A stretch of DNA of 64,000 nt from Cannabis sativa. Lineage: Eukaryota > Streptophyta > Magnoliopsida > Rosales > Cannabaceae. The stretch covers positions 70,669,595 through 70,733,594 of the forward strand of contig NC_083601.1 in the NCBI RefSeq assembly GCF_029168945.1, written 5' to 3'. A program made the translations under genes and the position numbers. Shown piece after piece: positions 20,441 through 37,739 of the stretch (the first letter of the stretch is position 1; each line of letters starts with the position of its first letter). The notes under the pieces are model-generated. The model was given only the letters and a program-made list of their open reading frames with translations, made no database searches and was not told the DNA's origin.

Positions 20441-21518
20441 TTTTAACGCCAATTTTTGTTAACTGTATTTAAGCCTAGACAGTGATAGATTGCACAGAAA
20501 ATAATACAAAAAAAAAAAACAAAGATATGAACACAAAGGTTTTTACGTGGCTTGCGGTTAAAATTCTCCATAGTCCACTAGTCAATCTTATTAGATTTTT
20601 GATACAGCTCTACGACTGTTTTCTCTCATGAATTTTTTGTCCCCTTTTTAATATAACTTGCCTCTATGTATAATTATATCATAGGGCAGTTAATTATATA
20701 GGTGACTGATATCTTGCAACAGTTATCTCCTGAAATTGTGGGGTTTGATTTCATACAACGTAAAATAAATGTGGTTAACATTTGAAAATCACACAACTAT
20801 AATGAGTCCGCTTTTACCGGGTCAATATAAATGTGTATTAAATACGTTATAAATCGTAACGTTCTGAGATGTCTCGATGAGAAGACAACATCAATAACCT
20901 TGCTAGCGAGCTGGAGCTTTTCCCATGTTTTTCCAAGGTTGATGATGTAAGCTTGGACGTTCCTATGCTTGAAGACATAATGCTCCATCTAAAAATCTCA
21001 GTTCTTGGCGACAAGGTGAACTTCAATAGCCAACATCATTTGAATGCCAGTTTCTATCCAAGAGAACTAACTAGACGGAGCTGTGAATCACATTGAAAGA
21101 TGTTTGGTGCTGATTAGTGAAGGTACCACGAGCGTGCCTTCTTATAATGAGATTGACGCCTCGCTATCAGTTGTATGGGTTTACCCGACTGTTATACTTA
21201 GATTGTATACTGTGTATTATACGCTAATTATCTTAGCAGTCATTATATCTCGCTTATGTCTCTACATCGTAATGAGGTTGATGCCTCATTTTACTCATAT
21301 AATGTCTTATGGTTTCTCGTTAACGTGCGAGACAATAATTTGTATATCTTTATCTCGCATAAGACCTTTTAGTAAGCAACTTGTAAATATACTCTATCAT
21401 GCCTGTATTAATGAGTTATTCCACTTTCAAATATAATTACCATTACATGGTTAATTCACATTCTTCCCCGTTTTACACGTGTCCCCCTCTAAATGGTAGC
21501 CGATTTTCAGGTATAACA
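20441..21518 (-). repeat. 5' LTR of element C (about 1078 bp)
   Basis: On the minus strand it begins TGTTATACCTGAAAATCGG at 21518. The other end is set by alignment with LTR D and has lost its CA (TTAAAA). The shared inner region around TTTTTACGTGG (20540) and the CACGTGTC near the 5' end tie it to LTRs D and J. Confidence 0.8.
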
Positions 21519-22930
21519 TTAGCTGTTACAGAATATGCTGTGAGTGTCGTGCTAATCAGAGAAGAAAACAACGTCCAACATCTAGTCTATTTAAGAGTTA
21601 TGCTCTCGAGAAAATTCCAAGAGAAGAAATCACAATTGTTGATGCCTTAGCCTGACTTGCGAGCAACAACATAACTGAAAAAGCTAATTTAATCCCAATT
21701 CATTCCTTGAAGAACCCAGCATCACCTATGCAGAAGAAATTGAAATGATTGACACAATTCCAAACTAGATGACACCAATAGCAGCTTACCTCAACATTGG
21801 AGAACTTCAAAATGATAGAAATGAAGCTCAGAAGATGAGAAGGAAGGCTGGACGGCATATCATCGTAGAAGGAGTCATGTATAGAAGGGGATTCTCCATG
21901 CCACTACTTAGATGTGTTACAGAAGAAGAAGCTGCACGACTTTTGTCCGAAGTACATGATGGATTTTGTGGCAACCACGCATCCAGGCAAAGCCTATCAA
22001 AGAAAATACCAAGGCAAGGATATTTTTGGCAGACCATGATGGAAGATTCAAAGGCCTATGTTAAGAAATGTGAAAAATGCCAAAGATGTTTAAAGATACC
22101 ACGTGCACCGCCCAATGAGCTAACTCAGATGCAAAGTCCTTCGCCTTTTGCTATTTGGGAAATTGACCTAATTGGACAATTTCCTAAAGGTAAAGGGGGA
22201 GTACAATATGAAGTGGTCATAGTGGATTATTTTACAAAGTGGATAGAAGCTGAGCCATTGGCAACAATTACATCTACCAAAGTATTAGAATTCGTGATGA
22301 AAAACATAATATGTTAGTTTTGACTCCGGTACAAAATAGTCTCGGATAATGGCACACAGTTTGACAGCCAATTGTTCACTAATTTCTGCACAAATCATGG
22401 AATCGTAAAAAATTTCTCTAAGTGGCACATCCTTAAGCAAATGGTCATGTCGAAGCATTCAATAAGACACTTAAAGATACTTTGAAAAAATGACTTGAAG
22501 AAGCTAAGGGGTACCGGCCGGGGGACTTACTAGAAGTACTATGGTCATACTGCTCAATTGCAAAACGAGCAACTGGATAGACTCTGTTTGCTATGGCCTA
22601 CGGCTATGAAGCTATGTTTCCAGTAGAAATAGAACCTTTGTCCCACAGAAGGTTGACCTATGATCAATATTCTAATCATGCCCCCCTAGCAGAATCACTT
22701 GACGAAATTGAAGAAAAACGAGGCTCAACAAACATAAAGTTTGTAGCCCATCAACAAAATGTGGCTCGGTACTTCAACAAGCAAGTGAAGGCACGAAAAT
22801 TTTTTGGTGGGAGATATGGTCCTCATAAGAGTATTTGTAAACATAAAAGACAGCATGACTGGTGTGCTCAGACCAAGCTGGGAAGGACCATATCAGGTGG
22901 TTGAAGTTCTAGAATTAGGAGCATAAAACT
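21519..22930 (+). pseudogene. Element E pol: end of RNase H, integrase
   Basis: After an RNase H remnant (TEYAVSVVLIREENNVQHLV, about 21525-21590), integrase reads from 21769. The HHCC zinc finger is visible (HDGFCGNHASRQSL, CEKCQRC). The first catalytic Asp is kept (IWEIDLIG, about 22160), as are the second (VSDNGTQFD, about 22338) and the Glu (near 22453). A TAG at 22315-22317 and later stops break the core. The C-terminal part resumes at 22593 (YGYEAMFPVEIEP) and shifts frame near 22800 before the WEGPYQV block at about 22881. Sequence is close to, but distinct from, integrase of element D. Confidence 0.88.
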
Positions 22931-23799
22931 TTGGTGGTATGACAAAAATATGGAACTTGTTCTAGTGCCAAGGTATTGGAATGGGTAACATTTAAAAAAT
23001 TACTTTCAGTAAAAGTACAAGATCGGATGACCACTTTAAGTGCAAAACTACGGATCCCGCCCAAAGGTTCAGATGAAGTGATTAAGTACTCAGGTCGGAT
23101 GACCACCTTTGAATGTACAATTTCTATTTAAGTGCAATTTGTTTTGTTTAAATTTAGCTAAGGATCTGATTAGATCATGTAATAGCTTTATGTAAGTTAC
23201 TACAGTAACAAAACTCTTTCGACCAATGAATGAGTAAAGATGTCTATCTAAATTCTGATTGTGTCATATCTATTAGCAAGGTATAAATTTACTGTTAAAT
23301 GCATACAAAGGCCTGCTCGAATCCAAAGAAGCAAACATACAAAAATTGTACTTGTGAAATACAAGTGAGCAAGAGTCAAAAGTTTGCTCGGTCACTTCGG
23401 GGGCAACTATACCTGTACAAAGCATTGGTAAAAATAAATAACAAGCTCAAAAAAAAAAAAACAACATACTTGAACTGATGATTATCAAAACAAAGGACAA
23501 TATTCATTTAAAAAGATCACAAAGTACTGTAAACCCGAGATTAAAAGCCCCCTAGTCAGCCAATTGTCTTAAAATGCAAAAACATAAACCCAAGTTTAAA
23601 AACTGCTTGGTTGGTCATCTTTGTCTGTAAAAAAAGGCCTATGGGCCGAACAGATACAAATAAAAAAATATAAGAAAAAATTTTTAGACGGTAGGGGTGT
23701 CGGGCTCTCTGTATGGATTAGTCTAGTCTGTGTGGGCTAGAGACTCAATGTTCTGAGTAGCATGAGTGTCGGTGCTTTGGTAGGCCTAAATTTTAGAAG
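22931..23799 (+). other. Element E region between integrase and antisense gene
   Basis: No frame here looks coding. It includes CACTTCGGGGGCAACT (23393-23408), which resembles TTACTTGAGGGCA in the matching place of element D (30503-30515, minus strand). It is probably a conserved G-rich tract between pol and the extra region of Tat elements, possibly a second polypurine tract. Confidence 0.5.
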
Positions 23800-24308
23800 T
23801 GGTTGCCTCAGGGTGTTCTTTGGTCACCTAACTCGCACAGAAATCAAGATACATCCCTTTAGAATCGCCAAGGTAATCAAAGTTTCCTGTGGAGTTAGCC
23901 TTCCAGAATTCGTAGAAGACCTCAAGGGCAGACATTTCTAGGCTTTCCACCTTCTTCTCTAGCTCCTTCTCCCTGTTCTGCCTAGTCAAGACATCCTCTT
24001 GCAGGTTTATAAGGAGAGTACGGAGACTCTCCCTCTCGTCTTTGAGAGCATTGACATCCTTGGTGTGAGCCTCGTTACCTGCCTCAAGCTGGGCAGTAGA
24101 GGGCATTCATGCAATTCCTTCATTAGCTCACTAACCCGGTTTTCAATAGCAAGGATGTTTTTTGTTCACCTCCCCGAGCTCCTTCCTCACGTCTTGAACC
24201 TCCTTTTTAGCTACATCCACCAACCTTTGTAAATGTGTTGGCTGTGTCAAGGTTCTTGGCAGCAGTGGATTTGGCTCGGGAGTAAGCGTAAGCCATCTTC
24301 AGATTGAC

Positions 24309-24385
24309 CTGCACAAAAATTGTTCAAATCTAAGCTACAAAAAAGAGAATAAAACAAAGAAGGAAATATTTACCTGTGTACCTAC
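24309..24385 (-). other. Candidate intron in antisense gene (77 bp)
   Basis: On the minus strand the donor is CTGAAG/GTAGGT and the acceptor TTTTGTGCAG/GT, preceded by a T-rich tract. The intron separates a charged exon from the exon starting NLKMAYAYSRAK. Confidence 0.6.
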
Positions 24386-24519
24386 CTTCAGGACTCCTCC
24401 TAAGACCAGTTCCAAATACAGCTACTTGTCCGCCCTGGACAGTTGATCACACAGTTTAGGAAGTGATCGGTTTAGATGTCCTTGCCCCTCCTTGCCTCCG
24501 TGCTCAACGCCATGACCAT

Positions 24520-24524
24520 TGAAG
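24520..24524. repeat. Target-site duplication TGAAG, left
   Basis: TGAAG immediately before the solo LTR, identical to 26450-26454 after it. Confidence 0.92.
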
Positions 24525-26449
24525 TGTTTGGTTTTGTGCCCTAAATAAAACCCATTACAATCTGATTAGTTATCAATTTAAGAGATTAGAAGTGGTTTAT
24601 GTTAACATGTATTTTTCATGTTTATGGTTTTATATATATATTTAATATATGCACAAAATCAGTTAAGTCCAGAACATATATTTATTCACAATTACAGTAT
24701 TGTCAACACAGTGGAATGTGATTGTGATTATATGATTCAAAAGACTAAGTCCCTGCTTCATCAGTGTTTTGGATTTACACTGGTGTGATAATCAGCGATG
24801 AAGTATACTTACACTTGCAGTAAGTGTTATGTTCTTTCCAGGACATTGGTAAAGTATACTAGTTTCGAATGTATGGAGTATACATTGGACTAGACTGATA
24901 TTGAACTTGGTCAAGATATTATAAACTTACCGTTGTATCTTTAGAAGTCAATATCACTAGTTGATCTTAGATTAAAAGAATCTAAATCCTGATATGCTTT
25001 TGCTCAATCTCGGGAGTGTTATTCATGTTTTTTGATTTATTAGTTAAGCCTACTTTTGGGTCAGGGTGATACGTATATTTTGGGAACATGATAGTATGAC
25101 TGAGTGGGAGCGCTGAACATAAATATGGAATCTATAGCTTCTACTGGTGTGTAGAAGTCAAGTGATGATTCCCTTCGAGCTTAGCTAAATAGAATTAAAT
25201 GGATGAGCTCTTGTTTCAGTGACTATATATTAGATCACTAAAACATCATTTACCGGTAGCTAAGTGTTTTAAGGGGCCAAATACATTGAGGGGTGAAAAC
25301 GGTAAATTTTATCCCATCTCGATGTAAATCATCTATATAGAGGATCTTTGATCACATTAAGATTATAACAATGGTTAAATGAGATAGCATATCTATATCG
25401 TGAAACATATAGAATGCTCTTTATAAGTCTGAGAGTGCCATTCCAAGTTCTAAGAGTGGATTCAACAAGGAATTAATAAGTTAGGGAATTTACTTGGTAA
25501 ATTCGGTTCCACTTATTGGAAGCTCAACAATATAGATCCATGGTCCCCATTCTAGTTGAGACCATACTGTTTGTAAGACTCAATAATTGATTTATGATTA
25601 ATCAATTATAATTCTAAAAGTTAGACTATGTCTAATTTGTGAATTTTCACTAAGCAGGGGTGAAATTGTAAAGAAAAGAGATTCTAGGTTTATTTATTAA
25701 TGAAGAGACTCTATATGTCTAATTAATAATTATGTTAAGTGACAATATTATTTAATAATATATTTTAGTTATTAAATAATTAGTTTTGGCATTTAAATGG
25801 TTAGAATTGGAAAATTGGCATTTTTGGGAAAATAGAAATAAAATTGTGGAAACTGCAAAATCCAAGTGAGGCCCATCACACCCATGGCCGGGCACTTGTG
25901 TGTGTATTTTCCAATTATTATTTTCAATTTTAATGCCAAATTAATTACTAACCTAAACCTAGCAGTTATCTATAAATGGAAAGTGATGGCTCACACCAAA
26001 TAAGGCAGTTATGCCATTACTCAGTAATTCAGGAAACTGCTTCTTTCAGAAAGTTGATCCTTCCCTTTCTCTCTATATATAGCCGCCCATCTCTTCTTCT
26101 CCTTTGATAAAATCATCACAATACAAGAAAGATACAATTTCGAAATACTTAGTGAGAGAGTAGTGCCCACACACAGCAAACAGTACCTCAATCATAGATT
26201 TGGAAGACTGTGAAGGATCAAATCCAAGAGAAGGACATTCGGACTCAGATCTTGATTATACTCTGCAACAGAAAGGAATCAAAGGTTGGAGATCTGAGTG
26301 GAAGGAGACATATTATTCCGCTGCACCCACTATAAGGTTTCTCATACTTTATATGTGTTTACTTATTATCATTTTAGAAGTTCATATTTAGGTTGTTAAT
26401 CAACATACTGTTGAGTAGATCTAAGATCCTGGTAAAATTAATTCCAACA
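24525..26449 (+). mobile_element. Solo LTR of the Angela-like copia family
   Basis: It starts TGTTTGGTTTTGTGCCC and ends TTAATTCCAACA, and is homologous along its length to the reverse complement of the copia 1-3 LTRs. No internal sequence is present and 5-bp duplications TGAAG flank it perfectly. It therefore results from LTR-LTR recombination after a normal insertion into the antisense gene of element E. A TATAAATGG promoter box is at 25971-25979. Confidence 0.95.
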
Positions 26450-26454
26450 TGAAG
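26450..26454. repeat. Target-site duplication TGAAG, right
   Basis: Second copy of the 5-bp duplication bounding the solo LTR. Confidence 0.92.
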
Positions 26455-26691
26455 GGGTCCTAGTATGATCAGACCCATCTGAGCTCCCCCTTCTGGAACT
26501 CTTTGACTTCAAGACCTTCTAGACTGGAGGGTCCACAACAGGCCGTTCCTCAGAAAGGTCAATGACCTCTTCAACTGGCCCCTTCTCTTTGGATAGTGTC
26601 TCACCGCCTTTAGTTCTTTTGGGCGAAGGAGAATGGCCCGAGTTGTCCCCCACTCTTTTCTTCAAGGCTTGGAGTACATTTTGAGACATTT

Positions 26692-26769
26692 CTACACAAA
26701 CAAAATGACGTTGAAGTAAATATGAAGTAAAAGCATAGTATAGAAGAAGTAAGTGCAAGTTAAAAATAC
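26692..26769 (-). other. Candidate intron in antisense gene (78 bp)
   Basis: On the minus strand the donor is CTGCAGG/GTATTTT and the acceptor TTTGTGTAG/AAATG, with a T-rich interior. Frames on both sides look coding, the interior does not. Confidence 0.6.
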
Positions 26770-28133
26770 CCTGCAGGTGGGTATGAGCATTTTTCTGAAT
26801 AAGCATAGACAGGACACCATTGTCTTAAGAGTCTTCCTCCTGCTCCACCAAGACGGCTTTCCCTTTTGCCTCCGTAAGGGTGGATGGTCGAGTAGGCATA
26901 TCAGGTTCCCTAATCCTGATAGCGTGTTCTACTATTGCTTGGTCAGTTGGGAGAACCTTTTTCTTCTTCTTGCTCAGCTGTTTCATGCTCTTAATATTCT
27001 TGAGCATACTGCTTGGCTCTGTTGTCTCCCTTCAGCTTAGCCTCACGCTTGAGTTGAATGAGCTCTTTCTCCTGCTTGGTCCAACCAGCCCGGCTTGGCT
27101 TTGCCTTTTTCTTCTTCTCTTTCACGGGCCTCGGTACAAAGTCCTCTGGGAAGAGTTTTTACATGACATAGTTGGTCTCACTGGCCAAGAAAGTGATGTT
27201 TAGAGAAGCTTCTGGCAATTGAAGAATTTTTTGTTCCAACCCCCTGAACCCTTATGTGAAAAAGGGATGGCAGTACGAGGGAATCTACTGGAATTGAGTG
27301 TAGACAGTATCCATGCCCTGAAAAAAGTAGTACTCGTCCAAAAAATGTCCTATTTTGCTGACATCGGTGTCTACAGTGCCCTTCAGCCACTTCTCATCCA
27401 ATTGAGAGAAGTAGAAATACCCCGACCTACTCTGCTTGGGAGTTAACTTCAGATCGAAAAGCCAGTTGGTGTCGTGCGGGGATGGCTCACCCCATCTTTG
27501 TGAGGCGTAAAAGATGAACAGGGTGGATAAATATTTGATGCCCTTCAGACTGAACTGGGTCGAGCAAAGGTTGTAGTAGTATACAATCCTCTTGAAGTAC
27601 AGAAGCAAAGGCTGCATTACACCTTGCTTGGTATGAGCGCCCGACCAGGAACAAAACCCATGTCTTCGGCTAGTTGCCCTGTGATTTGGAGAGGGGAAGA
27701 AGCATTCGAAATTTCCCAAGTAGTTGTGCTTCTCCAAATTCTTCATCTTGGCCTGGGTTACTATGGATTGAGGTGAAACCCACTGAGCTCCTAAGGCACC
27801 TTATCTTCTTTGAGGAACAACTTCGGTGTATTCCTCGGTAACATAGTCTTCACCCTCTACCATGACTTCATTAGTCTCGGACATGGATTCCCCTACCTCG
27901 TTAAAACCCCTAAAGGGAAATCCCTGAGCAACTCCTTCCTCCTCAGCTTCAGATGGAGTAACAAGACGGACCTCGCCCTGATCCTCTAGCTTTTGGACTT
28001 CGGCGTCCCCCTCATTGTCTTCCTCCTCGGCAGCAGGTCGGGCCTATTCAGCGCTCGACATTGAGGAAATTCGAGAAACATGAGGGTCAGTCAGAGAAGA
28101 TCTGCGCACTATCTGCTTGGTGCGTGCCATCAT

Positions 28134-29078
28134 CCTATTCTTAGACGGAGTTTGATCGGTATGTTTGGCAATGGTAACAGCAAACGCAGTTATGGACGTA
28201 CCTACAGCAGCAGGGTTTGGACGGCCTACGGGAATGGTATCAATTGTATCTAGTCAGAAAATATACGTCCAATTAGATGGAAAGTATTGCCTCAACCCCT
28301 TCTTAAGCTCCCAGATAAAATGTCCATAGCTCAACGATCTCGCTAAGATAAAAATGGTGTTGCACCTCACGTTTTGGAGAAGGCGTATGTTCGCTACTTA
28401 TCTCCCAATCCTCAAAGCTCGAGTTGGAAAGACCGTCACATGATGAGGACGGACTGGCACAAAGACGAGGATGATCTTTGTACAGAAGTTGAAGAAGTTC
28501 CTGGTCGATTTGATGTTCTCCTCCCCAAAACTCACCAGGGTTTATCTACAAAATGTAGGACACAAGATGAGTATTTGGCCGAGGTATTGAACAAAAACAA
28601 ATTGAATATACCGACCAGGTCCAATCGAAGGGTTAGAAAAGAAGATTTTGCACAATATTAGGTTTATAACCCAAAATTTCAAAACTTTGAATTGAGGGTT
28701 AATTTTCCCTAAACCCTGAATGGGCAAGTGAAACAAAAGATTGTGGAATCAAAATTAGAATGCAATTACAGTCAAGTCACATGGATGAACATAATCAAAA
28801 TCTCATATTCCTAAACCTAGATTTTCTACAATTTTCCTAGAACAAGCTCAAGAACTATCAAATTTTCTGTAGTGGAAACCCAGAAAATCAAATATTTAAA
28901 CATAAAACAGGAAAGTGATGAAGAACTTACTCACTATTTGAAGCTTTAGAGTTGTTCGGATGACATTGATCGGCACTTCCTGGGAATTCTTCGAAGAATT
29001 TAAGAGGAAAAAGGGTTGTTGCTCTGAAATCATCAAGAAGGAAAAATAATAAAAGTGGTTTATTAGGGATTTCTACCA
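28134..29078 (-). other. Leader of the antisense gene with a candidate intron
   Basis: Between the TATA box and ATG 28133 there is no convincing protein on the minus strand. A candidate intron (28934-28867) has donor GTGAGTAAG and acceptor TTTCCACTACAG. A plus-strand frame of 95 codons at 28374-28661 exists but has no match I recognise. Confidence 0.5.
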
Positions 29079-29086
29079 TATTTATA
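29079..29086 (-). promoter_or_regulatory. TATA box of the antisense gene
   Basis: TATAAATA on the minus strand, about 145 bases upstream of the strong splice donor of a presumed noncoding first exon. Confidence 0.55.
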
Positions 29087-29273
29087 AGCTAATTAGTGGG
29101 GAATTATAATCATTTCAAATTTTAAATGCCTCAGTTTCCCCCCAAAAGTAAACGTTAGGCATTCAAGTACTTGAAGAGCAACCATAAAAGCGTGCAAATT
29201 TTTTGAGTAATTCAAGGTATAGATCAGTCAGCATTAATGAGCTGAATATCGAAGAGACTTTTGGTCATAATCA

Positions 29274-30030
29274 TGTTGGATCACCAACAGATGCATCAAA
29301 CACTTGCCACCCATTCAAACAAGGATCCTGACCGAGTGAGGTCCACGTGTGACTTCAGAAGTCCTGTGCAGACGTGGCAGCATGTATGAGTGACACATAT
29401 CCATCATTCCTTGTACTTGGGAAGAGAAATATTCCAAACAGACTTCAAGCAACATATCTGCACGCACATTGTCTGCTTGTCTGAGTAGAGCAAAGGGCAG
29501 ACTATCCTAGCAAAGCATGAAGTTAGATCTTCGAGCTGTGTACCAAGACTTGACTATTTCAGAATAGCATCGTGAAGCCCAAGCATGAAAGCAATCCCTA
29601 CAATCATCGGATTGTATCAGAAGGATATGGTAGGCTATCTCAATACCTCATTTCATGTATTCTAATTATGTAATAAATGTTCTTACCAATTGTAGATATT
29701 GTACGCAAAAGGGAAACGTTCCCTCATGCATTAAGCCCTATAAATAGTGATCTAGCTTCACTGTAAAGGGATCAAAAGAATTGCTTTAGAGAGAGATCTA
29801 AGAAAAAACACTCAGAGATTTCATTGTGAGAGCTTTTAGAGAGGAAACACCATGTTCTTTATTCTTAAGTCAATACAATCTAAGGGGAGTAGGCTTATGT
29901 TGAACTAAAGGGGTTGAACGTCTTTAAAACCCGGTGTTCTTTATTGCTTATTGACTTTGGCTCTATTTTTATTATATTTCTAATCGCTTATTAATTGACT
30001 CACTGTCATTGGCTAAAAGCGAGGTTAACA
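29274..30030 (+). repeat. 3' LTR of element E (about 757 bp, left end uncertain)
   Basis: The right end CGAGGTTAACA matches the TTAACA end of LTR D. The left end is set at TGTTGGATCACC, which is uncertain because no clear polypurine tract precedes it. A TATA box (TATAAATAG, 29739-29747) and a downstream T-rich region typical of LTR R/U5 lie inside. Flanking 5-mers differ, so it is not a solo LTR. Confidence 0.55.
29739..29747 (+). promoter_or_regulatory. TATA box in LTR E
   Basis: CCCTATAAATAGTG, followed about 25-60 bases on by a leader with GAGAGAGATC-like purine tracts, as in retrotransposon U3/R borders. Confidence 0.6.
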
Positions 30031-30617
30031 ACGTTTCCATTGACCTCATTTTCTTCCTCTGAGATTGCTTAAGTAATTATTAATCTACTTTGCTTTCTAT
30101 TCTCGAGCAATTCTTATCAGTTCTACTTCACGCGAGCAGTTATAATCTGCCATTTTTAATTTAATAAGCAAACTTCAACAGACTTTGAATAATTCACTTT
30201 ATGAATTACTTTGTACATTTTCAGATTGCTATATGAATAGTTAGGCCTTCTATTAATATTTTTTTAGGTTAAGCATTCTTTTTTCAAGGAATCTCTATGC
30301 CTTATTTAAAAACATGCCTAGCAAATGTGAGCCGTTAAGTATTCAGCTTCGCATGTAGCATAGTGTTATTTTTACGTGTTAATGTCATTTACAACTGCTA
30401 CTTCGATTTTCCTTTCTAAAGAGAAAGGTCCAATTTTTGACTGTGGGTTTTTAATATATCATGTATTTGTAGATAAATTCCAGTTGATCATACACATATA
30501 TATGCCCTCAAGTAATTTTAAAGAATAAAACTTTGTCATTACTTGAATAATAATACTTAAACTTTATTAATAATTAAATATTACATCACAAAGAGAAAAA
30601 ACAAGAATTACATAAGT
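30031..30617 (-). other. 3' untranslated region of element D
   Basis: AT-rich, with no coding frame. It contains minus-strand TTACTTGAGGGCA (30515-30503), the counterpart of CACTTCGGGGGCA in element E. Confidence 0.55.
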
Positions 30618-36726
<6,109 letters not shown>

Positions 36727-36775
36727 GGAAAAAAATTTTATTGGTTAGGAGGGATTTTTTGAGTTTTATCACGTA

Positions 36776-36797
36776 GGCTCTCAATGAAAGCACCAAA
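36776..36797 (-). promoter_or_regulatory. Primer-binding site region of element D
   Basis: On the minus strand TTTGGTGCTTTCATTGAGAG then CC, directly after LTR end TGTTAACA plus one base. The same sequence type recurs in C. The tRNA is not assigned. Confidence 0.7.
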
Positions 36798-36798
36798 C

Positions 36799-37739
36799 TG
36801 TTAACATAGATTTTCGTTAACAAATAAATAATGAGCTTTTTTCCGTAATAAATTAAACACAGATATATAAGAAAACTGAGAAGAATAATAATAGTAATAA
36901 TGATACCAAGTATTTTACGTGGTTTTGCAGTTAAATCTGCATACTCCACGAGTCTATCTTATTTAAGATATTTCTGGATACTTTATACAGTATTACAATT
37001 AGTGATCTTTTCTCCCAAAGATCTTCCGTCCCTTTTTCTGTAGACTATGCCCCTATTTTTAAGAATATAGGTTGGTAGTTATTTACATTTAATTTGAATT
37101 ACATAACCTTTTTTCATAAAACGTGGCCTTTAATCAGGTTCTATTTGAACAGTTGTGGATAACAATTGATAACTGGACAACAGCTTGTCATTCCTATCTT
37201 CAAGGTGGTTAACGTTGACGTGGGTAGACCACCTCGCGTTGCATATAGATGAGCAACAAATAATAACTTGGTTTAATTATAAGCCTTCCAACAATGGCAT
37301 GCGCTCAAGTGTACTGAGCAAACTTAAGATAAGGCCTCGCAGACTGGACAATCATGTCCTGCATATTTTTAAGTTGTTACACTTAGTTATTATTGTGTGG
37401 ATTATACGCTAAGTGTTTGAAGGGATGATTCGTCTCACCGATATTTTCTTATATTTAGCGAGGTGTATGTCTCGCTATACATTACACGTAGTTTCCTTGG
37501 GACTATGCCTTCCAAGGCAAGATGGTCTCTCGTTAATAAAGGAATTTATAGTTTGTGTATCCTTGTCTCGCCTACAACTATACAGTCAGTGAGTTATGAA
37601 TATACTCTATTAATTCTATATTTAATAAGTTATTCCATTTTGTATTTAATGATATAATCGTTGTTATATCTGTTGGTTCATACTCCAAAAAATTGACACG
37701 TGTCACTTTTGGAAGTACAGTCGAATTTTGGATGTAACA
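36799..37739 (-). repeat. 5' LTR of element D (941 bp)
   Basis: On the minus strand it starts TGTTACATCCAAAATTCG and ends AATCTATGTTAACA, so both TG...CA ends are intact. It aligns with LTR C over most of its length, including ACGTGG(T/C)TT(T/G) and the CACGTGTC near the start. Confidence 0.87.

Larger units (their letters stand above)
18007..21518 (-). mobile_element. Tat-type Ty3/gypsy element C, 5' LTR and gag
   Basis: Minus-strand order is LTR (21518-20441), primer-binding site, then gag down to 18007, where element F interrupts it. Pol of C is not in the window. C lies in the RNase H region of element E, since E sequence resumes at 21519. Confidence 0.85.
23800..29086 (-). pseudogene. 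Antisense spliced extra gene of Tat element E
   Basis: A minus-strand gene opposite to E transcription. It has a TATA box at 29086-29079. The main frame runs from ATG 28133 to 27285 (283 codons) with stops TAG at 28046-28044 and TAA at 27803-27801. The start reads MMARTKQIVRRSS. An acidic stretch follows, then a conserved-looking block (VMQPLLLYFKRIVYYYNL, TNWLFDLKLTPKQSRSGY) like uncharacterised plant transposon-associated proteins. Downstream are a Lys-rich segment (27120-27040), a nuclear-type basic stretch (SPKRTKG, about 26620) and a coiled-coil tail (24106-23828) ending FWKANSTGNFDYLGDSK. Three candidate GT-AG introns of 68-78 bp fit between blocks. The solo copia LTR splits it. I know of no experimentally assigned function. 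Confidence 0.65.
21519..30030 (+). mobile_element. Tat-type Ty3/gypsy element E, RNase H to 3' LTR
   Basis: Plus-strand order is RNase H remnant, integrase, a G-rich tract (23395-23408), a long 3' region with an antisense gene, then the 3' LTR (29274-30030). The upstream part is displaced left by element C. Long 3' regions with extra, often antisense, frames are known in Tat-lineage elements. A solo copia LTR lies within the antisense gene. The right end abuts the 3' untranslated region of element D. Confidence 0.8.

Noticed and set aside
13847..21518. J as the 3' LTR of element C
   Set aside because: Orientation fits, but J abuts element F sequence, not a C polypurine tract. It would need a further large deletion, so it was left as a separate fragment.
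28374..28661. Plus-strand frame of 95 codons with protein-like composition
   Set aside because: No recognised domain, no upstream signals, and it overlaps the leader of the antisense gene. Not annotated as a gene.
29274..30030. LTR E as a solo LTR
   Set aside because: The 5-mers on either side (AATCA and ACGTT) do not match.
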